Shown here: positions 1-5,013 of the stretch, piece by piece
Position numbering within the stretch: position 1 is the first letter of the stretch
How the letters are laid out: each line of letters opens with the position of its first letter
From: Candidatus Poseidoniaceae archaeon
GTDB taxonomy: Archaea > Thermoplasmatota > Poseidoniia > Poseidoniales > Poseidoniaceae
Assembly (NCBI GenBank): GCA_022451835.1
Contig: JAKUNX010000103.1
Location: forward strand, 1 to 5,667
Reading direction: 5' to 3'
Length of the DNA stretch: 5,667 nucleotides
Translations under genes and position numbers: made by a program
Notes under the pieces: generated by a model
What the model saw: only the letters and a program-made list of their open reading frames with translations
Database searches by the model: none
Told to the model about the DNA's origin: nothing

Positions 1-54
1 CCAAAACACTACTAACATTGCTATTGCTATTATATCTCCTACTAATTTTAACAT
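1..54 (-). CDS. N-terminus of a small hydrophobic, probably membrane protein (partial, runs off the left edge)
   Basis: Eighteen codons are visible, starting at ATG 54-52 and still open at base 1. The peptide reads MLKLVGDIIAIAMLVVFW, almost entirely hydrophobic after residue 4, as expected for the start of a transmembrane segment or signal anchor. A strong ribosome site AGGAGG (minus strand, 68-63) lies 8 nt before the ATG, which is the main reason to believe the start. It is the last gene of the same-strand series, 91 nt after the small charged gene, and a short hairpin (101-87) precedes it. Function is unknown. A holin-like, toxin-like or other single-pass peptide is possible, but nothing distinguishes these. 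Confidence 0.55.
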   Translation of the reverse strand, partial: MLKLVGDIIAIAMLVVFW

Positions 55-86
55 TTATTTTTCCTCCTATTCTTATCAATATTATA

Positions 87-101
87 CAGGTCTTGCACCT
101 G
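87..101 (-). repeat. Intergenic hairpin, copy A (5-bp stem, GCAAG loop)
   Basis: Minus-strand CAGGT-GCAAG-ACCTG forms a perfect 5-bp stem with a 5-nt loop. It sits about 20 nt before the ribosome site of the hydrophobic gene. A related hairpin with the loop GCAAA occurs at the equivalent place before the 74-aa gene (402-388). No U-tract follows, so it does not look like an intrinsic terminator. Confidence 0.4.
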
Positions 102-145
102 TTCAAACGCCAATAGTGTGCTACGTTTACACATATTTGTGGTAA

Positions 146-370
146 TTAACCCCACTCCTCTGAAAATTCATCAGGCCAATCCTGCTTAGAATCAAATTCC
201 GCTTTAGCACCAATTCCACGATCCTTCATGAATTGCTTGTTTAACTTAGATTCAGTTTCTAAACTCTCAGTTTGAGCAATAATCAACTTGTACAAAGCTG
301 ACATAAATTCTTTCATATCTGTATGATTTTTGTTTTCTTTTTCTTCTTTGTTATCTTTATTTTCTTTCAT
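146..370 (-). CDS. Small, highly charged protein of unknown function (74 aa)
   Basis: I do not recognise this gene. The first ~17 residues are almost all Lys, Glu, Asn and Asp and probably disordered. Residues ~19-50 (KEFMSALYKLIIAQTESLETE onward) look like an amphipathic helix, perhaps a coiled coil. The C-terminus (DWPDEFSEEWG) is acidic and aromatic. There is no Cys, signal peptide or membrane segment. The frame could open at GTG 379, but AGGTGAG (381-375) lies just ahead of ATG 370 and would overlap that GTG, so ATG 370 is chosen. It follows the JAMM gene by 84 nt on the same strand and may be co-transcribed. It could be an accessory or small regulatory protein. It does not end in Gly-Gly and is not a second ubiquitin-like protein. 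Confidence 0.6.
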   Translation of the reverse strand: MKENKDNKEEKENKNHTDMKEFMSALYKLIIAQTESLETESKLNKQFMKDRGIGAKAEFDSKQDWPDEFSEEWG

Positions 371-387
371 TTTTCTCACCTACATAT

Positions 388-402
388 TGGGCTTTGCACC
401 CA
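388..402 (-). repeat. Intergenic hairpin, copy B (stem varies compensatorily with copy A, GCAAA loop)
   Basis: Minus-strand RNA would read UGGGU-GCAAA-GCCCA: four Watson-Crick pairs plus a closing U-G wobble. Compared with copy A at 101-87, two stem positions change on both sides (C-G to U-A and A-U to G-C) and a third changes from U-A to U-G, so pairing is kept. It lies 6 nt before the ribosome site of the 74-aa gene. Confidence 0.4.
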
Positions 403-454
403 TGCGAACATCATTTATTGGCATGTTTAACCAAATTTGAAAGTGTAGATTGTT

Positions 455-1033
455 TTACCAATCCTTTCCATCACTATCAAAATTATCAGTGAATACTTTC
501 CTTCCATCCCATCTAAATTTGAAATCTGGAGAATACAAATCATCTGTAAAATCGTAATCCAAGTGGTTTAGATTGTATTCCAACCAATCCATCACCTCTT
601 CCTCCGTCCACCGTAGATTAGGATTTACAGTGTCATCGGTGGATGAACTTATCGGCTGAAGTATTGTTGAAAGTAGACCGTTTTCACCTAAAACTAGGGC
701 TTTATCGAGTATGCCTTTGGCGATCTCAAGAGTGTTTCGATCGGTAATACTCCAGTAAGCTGTGTTCGAGGGATGGGTGTGAACCCACAGTTTGAATGGT
801 AATACAGCACCTATTGGTGGACTTAATTCAACGCTGCCAATCGTCCCCCAATCAACAAAGTAGTTGTCTTTGCTATCGACAAGTATTGACACTTCTCTTG
901 AGACACATTTACTCAGCAGGTAAATCATATTCCAATTACATTTTTTAGCCAAATTAATTACAAAATCTATACTGGATTCTGATTCGACGTCAATTACAGG
1001 CTCTGGTATTTCTTTGAAGAAGTTAATATCCAT
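455..1033 (-). CDS. JAMM/JAB-family zinc metalloprotease (Prok-JAB, deubiquitinase-like; 192 aa)
   Basis: The protein carries a complete JAMM zinc motif: H85-T-H87, seven residues, S95, two residues, D98 (HTHPSNTAYWSITD). E47 in SREVSILVD is the likely catalytic glutamate, placed upstream as in the family. JAMM peptidases cleave the isopeptide or peptide bond after the terminal glycine of ubiquitin-like proteins. With an E1 and a ubiquitin-like gene next door, the likely substrate is the Gly-Gly protein at 1952-1674, either its C-terminal tail or its conjugates. The C-terminal ~50 residues are rich in Asp and aromatics and are not part of the JAMM core. The start abuts the E1 stop (TGA directly followed by ATG), and its GGAGGAG ribosome site (1046-1040, 6 nt spacing) lies within the last Glu-Glu codons of E1, implying translational coupling. 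The class is secure; the substrate is inferred. Confidence 0.88.
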   Translation of the reverse strand: MDINFFKEIPEPVIDVESESSIDFVINLAKKCNWNMIYLLSKCVSREVSILVDSKDNYFVDWGTIGSVELSPPIGAVLPFKLWVHTHPSNTAYWSITDRNTLEIAKGILDKALVLGENGLLSTILQPISSSTDDTVNPNLRWTEEEVMDWLEYNLNHLDYDFTDDLYSPDFKFRWDGRKVFTDNFDSDGKDW

Positions 1034-1690
1034 TCAAATCTCCTCCAATACTGATGTCTTCATTTGCCCATGGGTCAGATATCCCATGCTGAATTTGGGC
1101 GTCCTTGATTGATGTCCATTGATTATCCTTAGTTTCTGCATAACCCACTGAGCACCAAGTGCTGCCACTGCGGCAAATCCAAACTCTATGTTGCCACTTT
1201 CAATAGCGCCAGGTAGTTGACAACCGACTGGTTGTTTGTTGTTAGGAATCTTATTGAGAATACTTCTGTTGGTATCGCTATCGATTAGTAACCAACCATC
1301 CCCTTGACATCTGATGTCTACCCAGTGTGCGTCACTCTTGTGTACTAGATTACGTGGTTCTTGCCGATCGACTGCAACAACGATGATGTCATAACCTTCC
1401 AATTGCGATTGTGTGGTCAAGTTGTTATTGTGTGCTATTGTCTTGACGTGTTTATATCGTTGGTATCTTTGCTGAAGTACTTCGACTTTAGGACTGTTTT
1501 CATCTTCACTAGAAAACCTCTGATGTGCGAGGTTATTATTCTCAACTACATCCCCATCCATCAAGTTCAACTCAACATTAAGGCCGCTTATGTCTAAGGC
1601 TGGAACAATTAATTCAGTTAATTGCGAACCAATGCCACCAAGTCCAACGACTAGAATTTTTATTTTGTCCGACTTATCTTCGATACTCAT
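1034..1690 (-). CDS. E1-like/ThiF-family ubiquitin-like activating enzyme (218 aa)
   Basis: A Rossmann-type nucleotide-binding loop is clear at residues 14-22 (VVGLGGIGS). It is followed by the acidic strand end D45-G-D47-VVENNNLAHQRF, the E1/ThiF signature with the usual Arg-Gln shifted to H56-Q57-R58. A conserved Lys (K68 in SPKVEVL) and the VVAVDRQEPR strand with D108 follow. These features bind ATP and adenylate the C-terminal glycine of a ubiquitin-like protein. Candidate thioester cysteines are C157 (PVGCQLPGAIESGN) and C128 (DIRCQGDG). The region around C157 resembles the crossover loop of prokaryotic E1s and is preferred. At 218 aa it is a minimal adenylation domain with no fused E2, rhodanese or ubiquitin-fold domain. 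The start overlaps the last codons of the ubiquitin-like gene by 17 nt; ATG 1690 is served by GGAGGA at 1706-1701. The family is secure; the thioester residue is inferred. Confidence 0.88.
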   Translation of the reverse strand: MSIEDKSDKIKILVVGLGGIGSQLTELIVPALDISGLNVELNLMDGDVVENNNLAHQRFSSEDENSPKVEVLQQRYQRYKHVKTIAHNNNLTTQSQLEGYDIIVVAVDRQEPRNLVHKSDAHWVDIRCQGDGWLLIDSDTNRSILNKIPNNKQPVGCQLPGAIESGNIEFGFAAVAALGAQWVMQKLRIINGHQSRTPKFSMGYLTHGQMKTSVLEEI

Positions 1691-1952
1691 TGTTAATCAT
1701 TCCTCCAACTAAACCTGGCAGGACTCTAACAGTATCAGTGGTATTCCAGTTGACCAAGGATAGATTCTCAATTTGAGTAAATTCGTTGTCGACAAATATC
1801 CATTTGTCAGATTGAGTGCTCAAATATTCTTGAGTCTCCTTAGGTTTTAGCATCAAAGTTTGATGCCCATGGGCTGGGTCAGCCACTTCTACTTTGATGA
1901 GTTTACCCTCATCTTGGTTTGCTTGCTCTGTTTTCTTGCTTATTTTTTTCAT
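1674..1952 (-). CDS. Ubiquitin-like beta-grasp protein with C-terminal Gly-Gly and 8-residue tail (92 aa)
   Basis: A flexible Lys/Glu-rich N-terminus (residues 1-16) precedes a short domain with strands LIKVEV (18-23) and HQTLMLKP (30-37), then WIFVDNEFTQ and DTVRVLPGLVGG. The ending of alternating hydrophobics, LPGLV and Gly83-Gly84 is typical of prokaryotic ubiquitin-like and sulphur-carrier beta-grasp proteins. Eight residues (MINNEYRR) follow Gly-Gly, so the protein would need trimming before activation, which fits the JAMM protease two genes downstream. The E1 gene follows with overlap, making this the probable modifier of the cassette. ATG 1952 is chosen because GGAGG (1965-1961) lies 8 nt upstream; the alternative ATG at 1967 overlaps that ribosome site. 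Assignment rests on the C-terminus, size and neighbours. Conjugation to protein versus sulphur carriage is unresolved. Confidence 0.8.
   Translation of the reverse strand: MKKISKKTEQANQDEGKLIKVEVADPAHGHQTLMLKPKETQEYLSTQSDKWIFVDNEFTQIENLSLVNWNTTDTVRVLPGLVGGMINNEYRR
1701..1706 (-). promoter_or_regulatory. Ribosome binding site of the E1 gene, formed by the Gly-Gly codons of the ubiquitin-like gene
   Basis: The two glycine codons of the modifier are GGA GGA (1706-1701). In the same bases they form a GGAGGA Shine-Dalgarno sequence 10 nt before the E1 start codon at 1690. The functional C-terminus of one protein and the translation signal of its activating enzyme are the same six bases. Confidence 0.65.
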
Positions 1953-1960
1953 TATATTTT

Positions 1961-1965
1961 CCTCC
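1961..1965 (-). promoter_or_regulatory. Ribosome binding site that fixes the start of the ubiquitin-like gene
   Basis: GGAGG on the minus strand lies 8 nt before ATG 1952. It overlaps the codons following the upstream in-frame ATG at 1967, which therefore has no ribosome site of its own and is rejected as the start. Confidence 0.65.
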
Positions 1966-2006
1966 ATTTCTTGTTTTATCCTATGCTGGGATTACAGCGC
2001 CATTTT

Positions 2007-2020
2007 AGACTGGCAAGTCT
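2007..2020 (-). other. Short hairpin between the 435-aa gene and the ubiquitin-like cassette
   Basis: AGACT-tgcc-AGTCT (minus strand) gives a perfect 5-bp stem and 4-nt loop, 9 nt past the stop codon of the 435-aa gene. No U-tract follows on the minus strand, so termination is doubtful. It may be a weak pause, a processing site or chance. The rest of this 77-bp gap holds the ribosome site of the next gene and a poor match to the promoter-like element (AATCCCAGCATAGGAT). Confidence 0.25.
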
Positions 2021-2029
2021 TTTTGCGAA

Positions 2030-3337
2030 TCATTGTCGTAGTATTCTTCCAAAATTTTCAGGTCGTAAAGTGTGTACTTCTTGTTCCATTAGAATGTCGT
2101 TGGCTAGTGTAAGAACTACTGATGCTAATTGGTCACCAATCGGCATTTTCAGATGCTGTTCTTGAATATCAATACAAATGTAATTTCCTTTAGGTAGTGA
2201 AGTTACCTGCCAATGTTGGAGATCTGTCTTGTATGTTGCAGTTTCAATTCCATACCATCTACCACTCTCACCTTTAATTTTGATTACTCCGACATCAATT
2301 CTGGCTCGTTTACTTCCCAATGATTCAATAATGCTTCTTAGCAGTTGAAATGAACGAGACCAAACCTCTTCATCTCTAACTAGAAAATGGTGTGAAGGCG
2401 ATAGTTGCTGACCCCATCTATGTATTGCTGCAAGTATGAGATATTGCAAATTTTGCCCATGATATCCTTTGGCCAAACAATAAATTTGGCGACACAATTC
2501 CGTCGAATTGGGCATATGTTTGAATGATGCCAAACGAATTTTAGGCGCATATATATTAGCTTCATACAACAAACCATCGATTGTACTATGAGCATGAGAT
2601 GTCGCCCAATCAAAGAATAATTGGAGGACGAAATCGTAGCTAATATCATATTTTTCAGCCCAGTCTAGAACCTTGTAAATTTGCTCGGTCGTAATTTCAA
2701 AACGATGATTAATTTTGTAGATTTTCGGTTCATCGTCATTGAAGTTTAGAAGTTTTACATAGTCTCCCCAGCCAGATGCTTTGAGTGAATCTTGGTGCTC
2801 TTGGTTTTCTTTGCGTCTATCTAGGTAAAAGGTGAGTATTTCTTTCATCTTGGAGATAAACTCTGAATGAAATGTTAAATCATTAGCCCAATGTTCAAAC
2901 TCAATATGTTCGAGTGCTTCGGGTTCAATGCAATCCACTTTTTTGGACATATCAAACATCTCAAGTGCTTCATCATCGTAGATCTTCCATCTATTCCCAT
3001 AGTCTTGTCTAAGGGAATTTACCATGTCTGTACCTAAAGTCGACACGTACGTTTCTTCATCATATTCTTTTTTTGAAAATATGTGACACAGAAGAGTTAA
3101 CCAGTCACGCTCATGTTCGGGTTCGGTAAACCCTTCCATCAATTTTAGACCATGTCTAAACATTTCAGGATTATTGATCGCAATACCAATTACTGACTTT
3201 GGCACCTGATATATTGAATGTAATACCCATGGCTTACACAACTCACACAAAATCAAGTCGGGTTCTTGGCGCAAATCTAAAGTTGTAAGTTCGATACCAC
3301 AACTTTCACAATTTTTTCTCAAAGTATTTTCAGACAT
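2030..3337 (-). CDS. Zinc-ribbon protein of unknown function, paralogue 2 (435 aa)
   Basis: I do not recognise a named family. The N-terminus has a four-cysteine zinc-binding pattern C10-x2-C13-x17-C31-x2-C34 followed by KPW. A predicted mainly helical middle follows. The C-terminus holds a module with G356-ESGRWY-362, a YICID strand and MPIGDQLASVVLTLAND (398-414). All of these recur at almost the same residue numbers in the neighbouring 427-aa protein, so the two are full-length paralogues. No JAMM, E1, HECT or clear E2 motif is visible; the lone zinc ribbon could be an adaptor or RING-like surface, but that is speculation. The frame extends to ATG 3385, but AGAGGT (3350-3345) lies just upstream of ATG 3337, and this start aligns the zinc ribbon with the paralogue. 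It lies 77 nt upstream of the ubiquitin-like gene. Confidence 0.85.
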   Translation of the reverse strand: MSENTLRKNCESCGIELTTLDLRQEPDLILCELCKPWVLHSIYQVPKSVIGIAINNPEMFRHGLKLMEGFTEPEHERDWLTLLCHIFSKKEYDEETYVSTLGTDMVNSLRQDYGNRWKIYDDEALEMFDMSKKVDCIEPEALEHIEFEHWANDLTFHSEFISKMKEILTFYLDRRKENQEHQDSLKASGWGDYVKLLNFNDDEPKIYKINHRFEITTEQIYKVLDWAEKYDISYDFVLQLFFDWATSHAHSTIDGLLYEANIYAPKIRLASFKHMPNSTELCRQIYCLAKGYHGQNLQYLILAAIHRWGQQLSPSHHFLVRDEEVWSRSFQLLRSIIESLGSKRARIDVGVIKIKGESGRWYGIETATYKTDLQHWQVTSLPKGNYICIDIQEQHLKMPIGDQLASVVLTLANDILMEQEVHTLRPENFGRILRQ

Positions 3338-3343
3338 TTTCGT

Positions 3344-3363
3344 AACCTCTAGTGTAGGATTTT
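3344..3363 (-). promoter_or_regulatory. Third, weaker copy of the T7-promoter-like element, overlapping a ribosome site
   Basis: Minus strand AAAATCCTACACTAGAGGTT matches the element at 5012-4993 at 16 of 20 positions. It ends 6 nt before ATG 3337 and its AGAGGT doubles as the ribosome site of that gene. Initiation at the GG would leave a ~10-nt leader lacking most of that site, so promoter activity is less likely than for the other two copies. The match may be partly coincidental or a relic. Confidence 0.25.
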
Positions 3364-3364
3364 C

Positions 3365-3390
3365 ACCGCACTTGATATTTTTCAAGCGGT
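3365..3390 (-). other. Leader hairpin before the 435-aa zinc-ribbon gene
   Basis: Minus-strand ACCGC TTGA, loop AAAATA, then TCAA, a 2-nt bulge and GCGGT forms a 9-bp stem, the strongest hairpin in the window by inspection. It lies 27 nt before ATG 3337 and would fall in the leader of any transcript starting at 3460. There is no U-tract after it, so an RNA-processing or translational control element is more likely than a terminator. Confidence 0.45.
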
Positions 3391-3456
3391 ATATCTAAAC
3401 GCTATTTGGTTGAGATGAACATGGAACATTGTTGTGTTGAAATATTGGTAGTGGCG

Positions 3457-3476
3457 AACCTGTAGTGTGGGAATTG
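3457..3476 (-). promoter_or_regulatory. T7/K11-promoter-like element, copy 2
   Basis: Minus strand CAATTCCCACACTACAGGTT is identical to the element at 5012-4993 at 17 of 20 positions, and all three differences are transitions. The core CACACTACAGG resembles the K11 and T7 phage promoter cores (CACACTATAGG and CACTATAGG). By analogy transcription would start at G3460, giving a 123-nt leader with a strong hairpin before the 435-aa gene. It lies between two genes on the same strand, downstream of a T7-type polymerase gene. Promoter function is inferred; the repeat itself is seen directly. Confidence 0.5.
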
Positions 3477-3497
3477 TAATCATTGACAATTTATGTT

Positions 3498-3510
3498 GGC
3501 TCAGTGAGCC
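3498..3510 (-). terminator. Short GC-rich hairpin, possible terminator or operator
   Basis: GGCTCA-C-TGAGCC on the minus strand is a perfect 13-bp palindrome able to form a 5-bp GC-rich stem. It lies after the 427-aa gene and ~20 bp before promoter-like copy 2, a sensible place for a transcript end or an operator. No run of U follows (AACATAAATT), so a standard rho-independent terminator is not supported. Confidence 0.25.
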
Positions 3511-3557
3511 GTTTTGAATTTGAAAATAGGGTTTGTTTCATGAAAATTATTTGCAGC

Positions 3558-3596
3558 AATATTTGAATAAAGTCAAAAAAGGTTGAATCAAATATT
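3558..3596 (-). other. Inverted repeat AATATTTGA / TCAAATATT downstream of the 427-aa gene
   Basis: Perfect 9-bp arms at 3558-3566 and 3588-3596 are separated by 21 bp containing an A6/T6 run. It starts 34 bp past the stop of the 427-aa gene. It could be a weak transcript-end hairpin or a protein-binding site. The rest of this 292-bp intergenic region (3338-3629) contains only the promoter-like elements and hairpins listed separately; no credible gene is visible in it. Confidence 0.35.
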
Positions 3597-3629
3597 CACT
3601 AAATGAATCTAGTTGAGTAGTAGTAAGGG

Positions 3630-4913
3630 TCAAACAGAAACATCAATTTTATCAAATAATACTTTGTCATTATGCAAAGTCATCACTAGAGAAGCTAACT
3701 GATCGCCGAGCGGCATATCTCGAAATTGATTTCTCATGTGAATACAAACACTGTCTCCTTCATGAAGAGTAGTTACAACAAAGTCATCATTTTGGGAAGT
3801 GGGGGTACCATTTCTTGGCTCCACTAGATACCATCTACCGCTTTTGCCTCTAACTTTTAGGCCATTATCACACATTGTAACATTTGAAATTGTTAACGTT
3901 CTGATAACCCCTTCTAATAACTTAAATGATTTCTGCCATATTTCAGGATCTCTATGATAGTAATTACATGATTGGTCATAACTATCGTCGTTATTTGCTA
4001 TGACCGATAACAATGAGTATTGTGAGTTTTTGCAGTACTCTCCACTGATTATTTTGCTAAGAATTTCTAAAATCAATGGCGAGTTTGGGTATCTTCTGAA
4101 TGGCAAATATGCTGAATGTCTCATTTGTTTGTTAAGTAAAGTGACTGATTTCGTAACGTCACTCAAAGCATCATTGAACGAGTATGATTGATCGCTTTTG
4201 ACACAATCAAATAGTAGTTGTATAATTAGTTCTCGAGAAATACAGTCCCCTTCAAGGCGGAACGCATCACGAATAATTTTGCCAGGAAGTATAACCGATT
4301 GTAAGTTGTATAATTTCCCTTCAAAATTCTTCTTTGCTGTTTCATAATCTGCAAAACCTGAACTGTTTGCCGGTTGGGAATCATGTTTACCTAAGGTGGA
4401 GAGATACTGTTCATATTTCTGGCTACATTCATATAAGGATACCAAATACTCTTGCTCGCTTTCATACGATTTGAATACCGAGATGATATCATTTACAATA
4501 TCAAGATCAGAAAAAGTCTTTCTCGGTTCATCATTATCAGGTATTTCAGACCAGGATATTGTCATTAAATCTCTAAGCTCTGGATGGATTCTTAATCTAG
4601 TTTGATAATCTTGTTGCACCTCTTCAAGTAGGTTATTATCACCATTAGCCTTAAGCATCGCACAGATGAATAGGTTCCAAGTATAATCGTCATTAGGAAT
4701 ATTAATCCCCTTGGTAATTGAACGATGTTTTCTGAATAATTCTAAATCATCTATGGTGACGCCTGCGATTTTATGAGGGCTATAGTCTAGAGAATTTCTC
4801 ACCCATGGCTTGCATATTGGACACAACGGTAATTCTGGATCTTTACCAATATTAAGAACCGTGATGTAATTACCACAACTATCACAACTTACTGATTTAG
4901 TTATACTATTCAT
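3630..4913 (-). CDS. Zinc-ribbon protein of unknown function, paralogue 1 (427 aa)
   Basis: No named family is recognised. C10-x2-C13-x17-C31-x2-C34 with KPW at its end forms a likely zinc ribbon. A largely helical middle contains LFDC (233-236) and YPNSP (275-279). A C-terminal module follows with RDPEIW-QKSF (321-330), GKSGRWY (356-362), a VCIHM strand and MPLGDQLASLVMTLHND (400-416). These match the 435-aa neighbour residue for residue in position, so the pair arose by duplication and has since diverged widely while conserving the two ends. There is no signal peptide or membrane segment; it is probably cytoplasmic. GAGGAGG (4927-4921) lies 7 nt before ATG 4913, an excellent ribosome site. 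The RNA polymerase gene ends 100 bp upstream, with a T7-promoter-like element between. A role as adaptor, target or E3/E2-like partner of the downstream modifier system is possible only by context. Confidence 0.85.
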   Translation of the reverse strand: MNSITKSVSCDSCGNYITVLNIGKDPELPLCPICKPWVRNSLDYSPHKIAGVTIDDLELFRKHRSITKGINIPNDDYTWNLFICAMLKANGDNNLLEEVQQDYQTRLRIHPELRDLMTISWSEIPDNDEPRKTFSDLDIVNDIISVFKSYESEQEYLVSLYECSQKYEQYLSTLGKHDSQPANSSGFADYETAKKNFEGKLYNLQSVILPGKIIRDAFRLEGDCISRELIIQLLFDCVKSDQSYSFNDALSDVTKSVTLLNKQMRHSAYLPFRRYPNSPLILEILSKIISGEYCKNSQYSLLSVIANNDDSYDQSCNYYHRDPEIWQKSFKLLEGVIRTLTISNVTMCDNGLKVRGKSGRWYLVEPRNGTPTSQNDDFVVTTLHEGDSVCIHMRNQFRDMPLGDQLASLVMTLHNDKVLFDKIDVSV

Positions 4914-4952
4914 TTTTTCACCTCCTCGGCAGGATATTTTTCCATTATTTTG

Positions 4953-4976
4953 GCATAAATTATGCTAAAATTATGC
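4953..4976 (-). repeat. Repeated GCATAATTT motifs in the leader of the 427-aa gene
   Basis: GCATAATTT occurs twice on the minus strand, starting at 4976 and 4965, 11 bp apart, so on the same face of the helix. The second copy is also half of the 13-bp palindrome GCATAA-T-TTATGC (4965-4953). The TTATGC arm can pair with either copy, giving two exclusive hairpins in RNA. The region lies between promoter-like copy 1 and the ribosome site of the 427-aa gene, so an operator or leader switch is conceivable. Confidence 0.35.
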
Positions 4977-4992
4977 GGCTAATTTTTCTCCT

Positions 4993-5012
4993 AACCTATA
5001 GTATAGGAATTG
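4993..5012 (-). promoter_or_regulatory. T7-promoter-like element, copy 1
   Basis: Minus strand CAATTCCTATACTATAGGTT lies 2 bp past the stop codon of the T7-type RNA polymerase. The core ACTATAGG equals positions -6 to +2 of the T7 promoter (CACTATAGGG), and GGAGA follows shortly after. A second intergenic copy (3476-3457) is 17/20 identical. By analogy initiation would be at G4996, giving an 83-nt leader before ATG 4913. The inner 13 bp (CCTATACTATAGG) are also palindromic, so a repressor operator is the main alternative, but copy 2 does not keep the palindrome. Confidence 0.5.
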
Positions 5013-5013
5013 A

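Noticed and set aside
1361..1597. Plus-strand open frame of 78 codons
   Set aside because: It lies entirely inside the E1 gene on the opposite strand, has no ribosome site, and its product is a composition artefact of the antisense strand.
455..1952. Assigning the cassette to a named system (CBASS type II, BIL or PRTRC)
   Set aside because: There is no cGAS-like synthase, no E2, and no PRTRC ParB-like partner in the window; the gene set matches the general class but not a specific named type.
1860..2165. Plus-strand open frames across the gap before the ubiquitin-like gene, with hydrophobic Phe/Leu/Cys-rich products
   Set aside because: They are antisense to the ends of two well-supported genes, lack ribosome sites, and the hydrophobicity comes from reading Lys/Glu-rich codons in reverse.
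2380..2649. Second minus-strand open frame inside the 435-aa gene
   Set aside because: It is an out-of-frame shadow fully nested in a conserved gene, with no separate start signal.
3338..3385. N-terminal extension of the 435-aa protein to ATG 3385 (16 extra residues)
   Set aside because: There is no ribosome site before ATG 3385, the extension overlaps the leader hairpin, and the paralogue has no such extension.
3374..3541. Very short minus-strand frames (16 codons from 3541; 33 codons from ~3475) in the large intergenic region
   Set aside because: Neither has a ribosome site, and the second overlaps the promoter-like element; the composition gives no sign of coding.
3547..3576. Sigma-type promoter TTGACT (3576-3571) with AATAAT (3551-3546)
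   Set aside because: Hexamers are fair but the 19-bp spacing is too long, and it falls inside an AT-rich inverted repeat where such matches are expected by chance.
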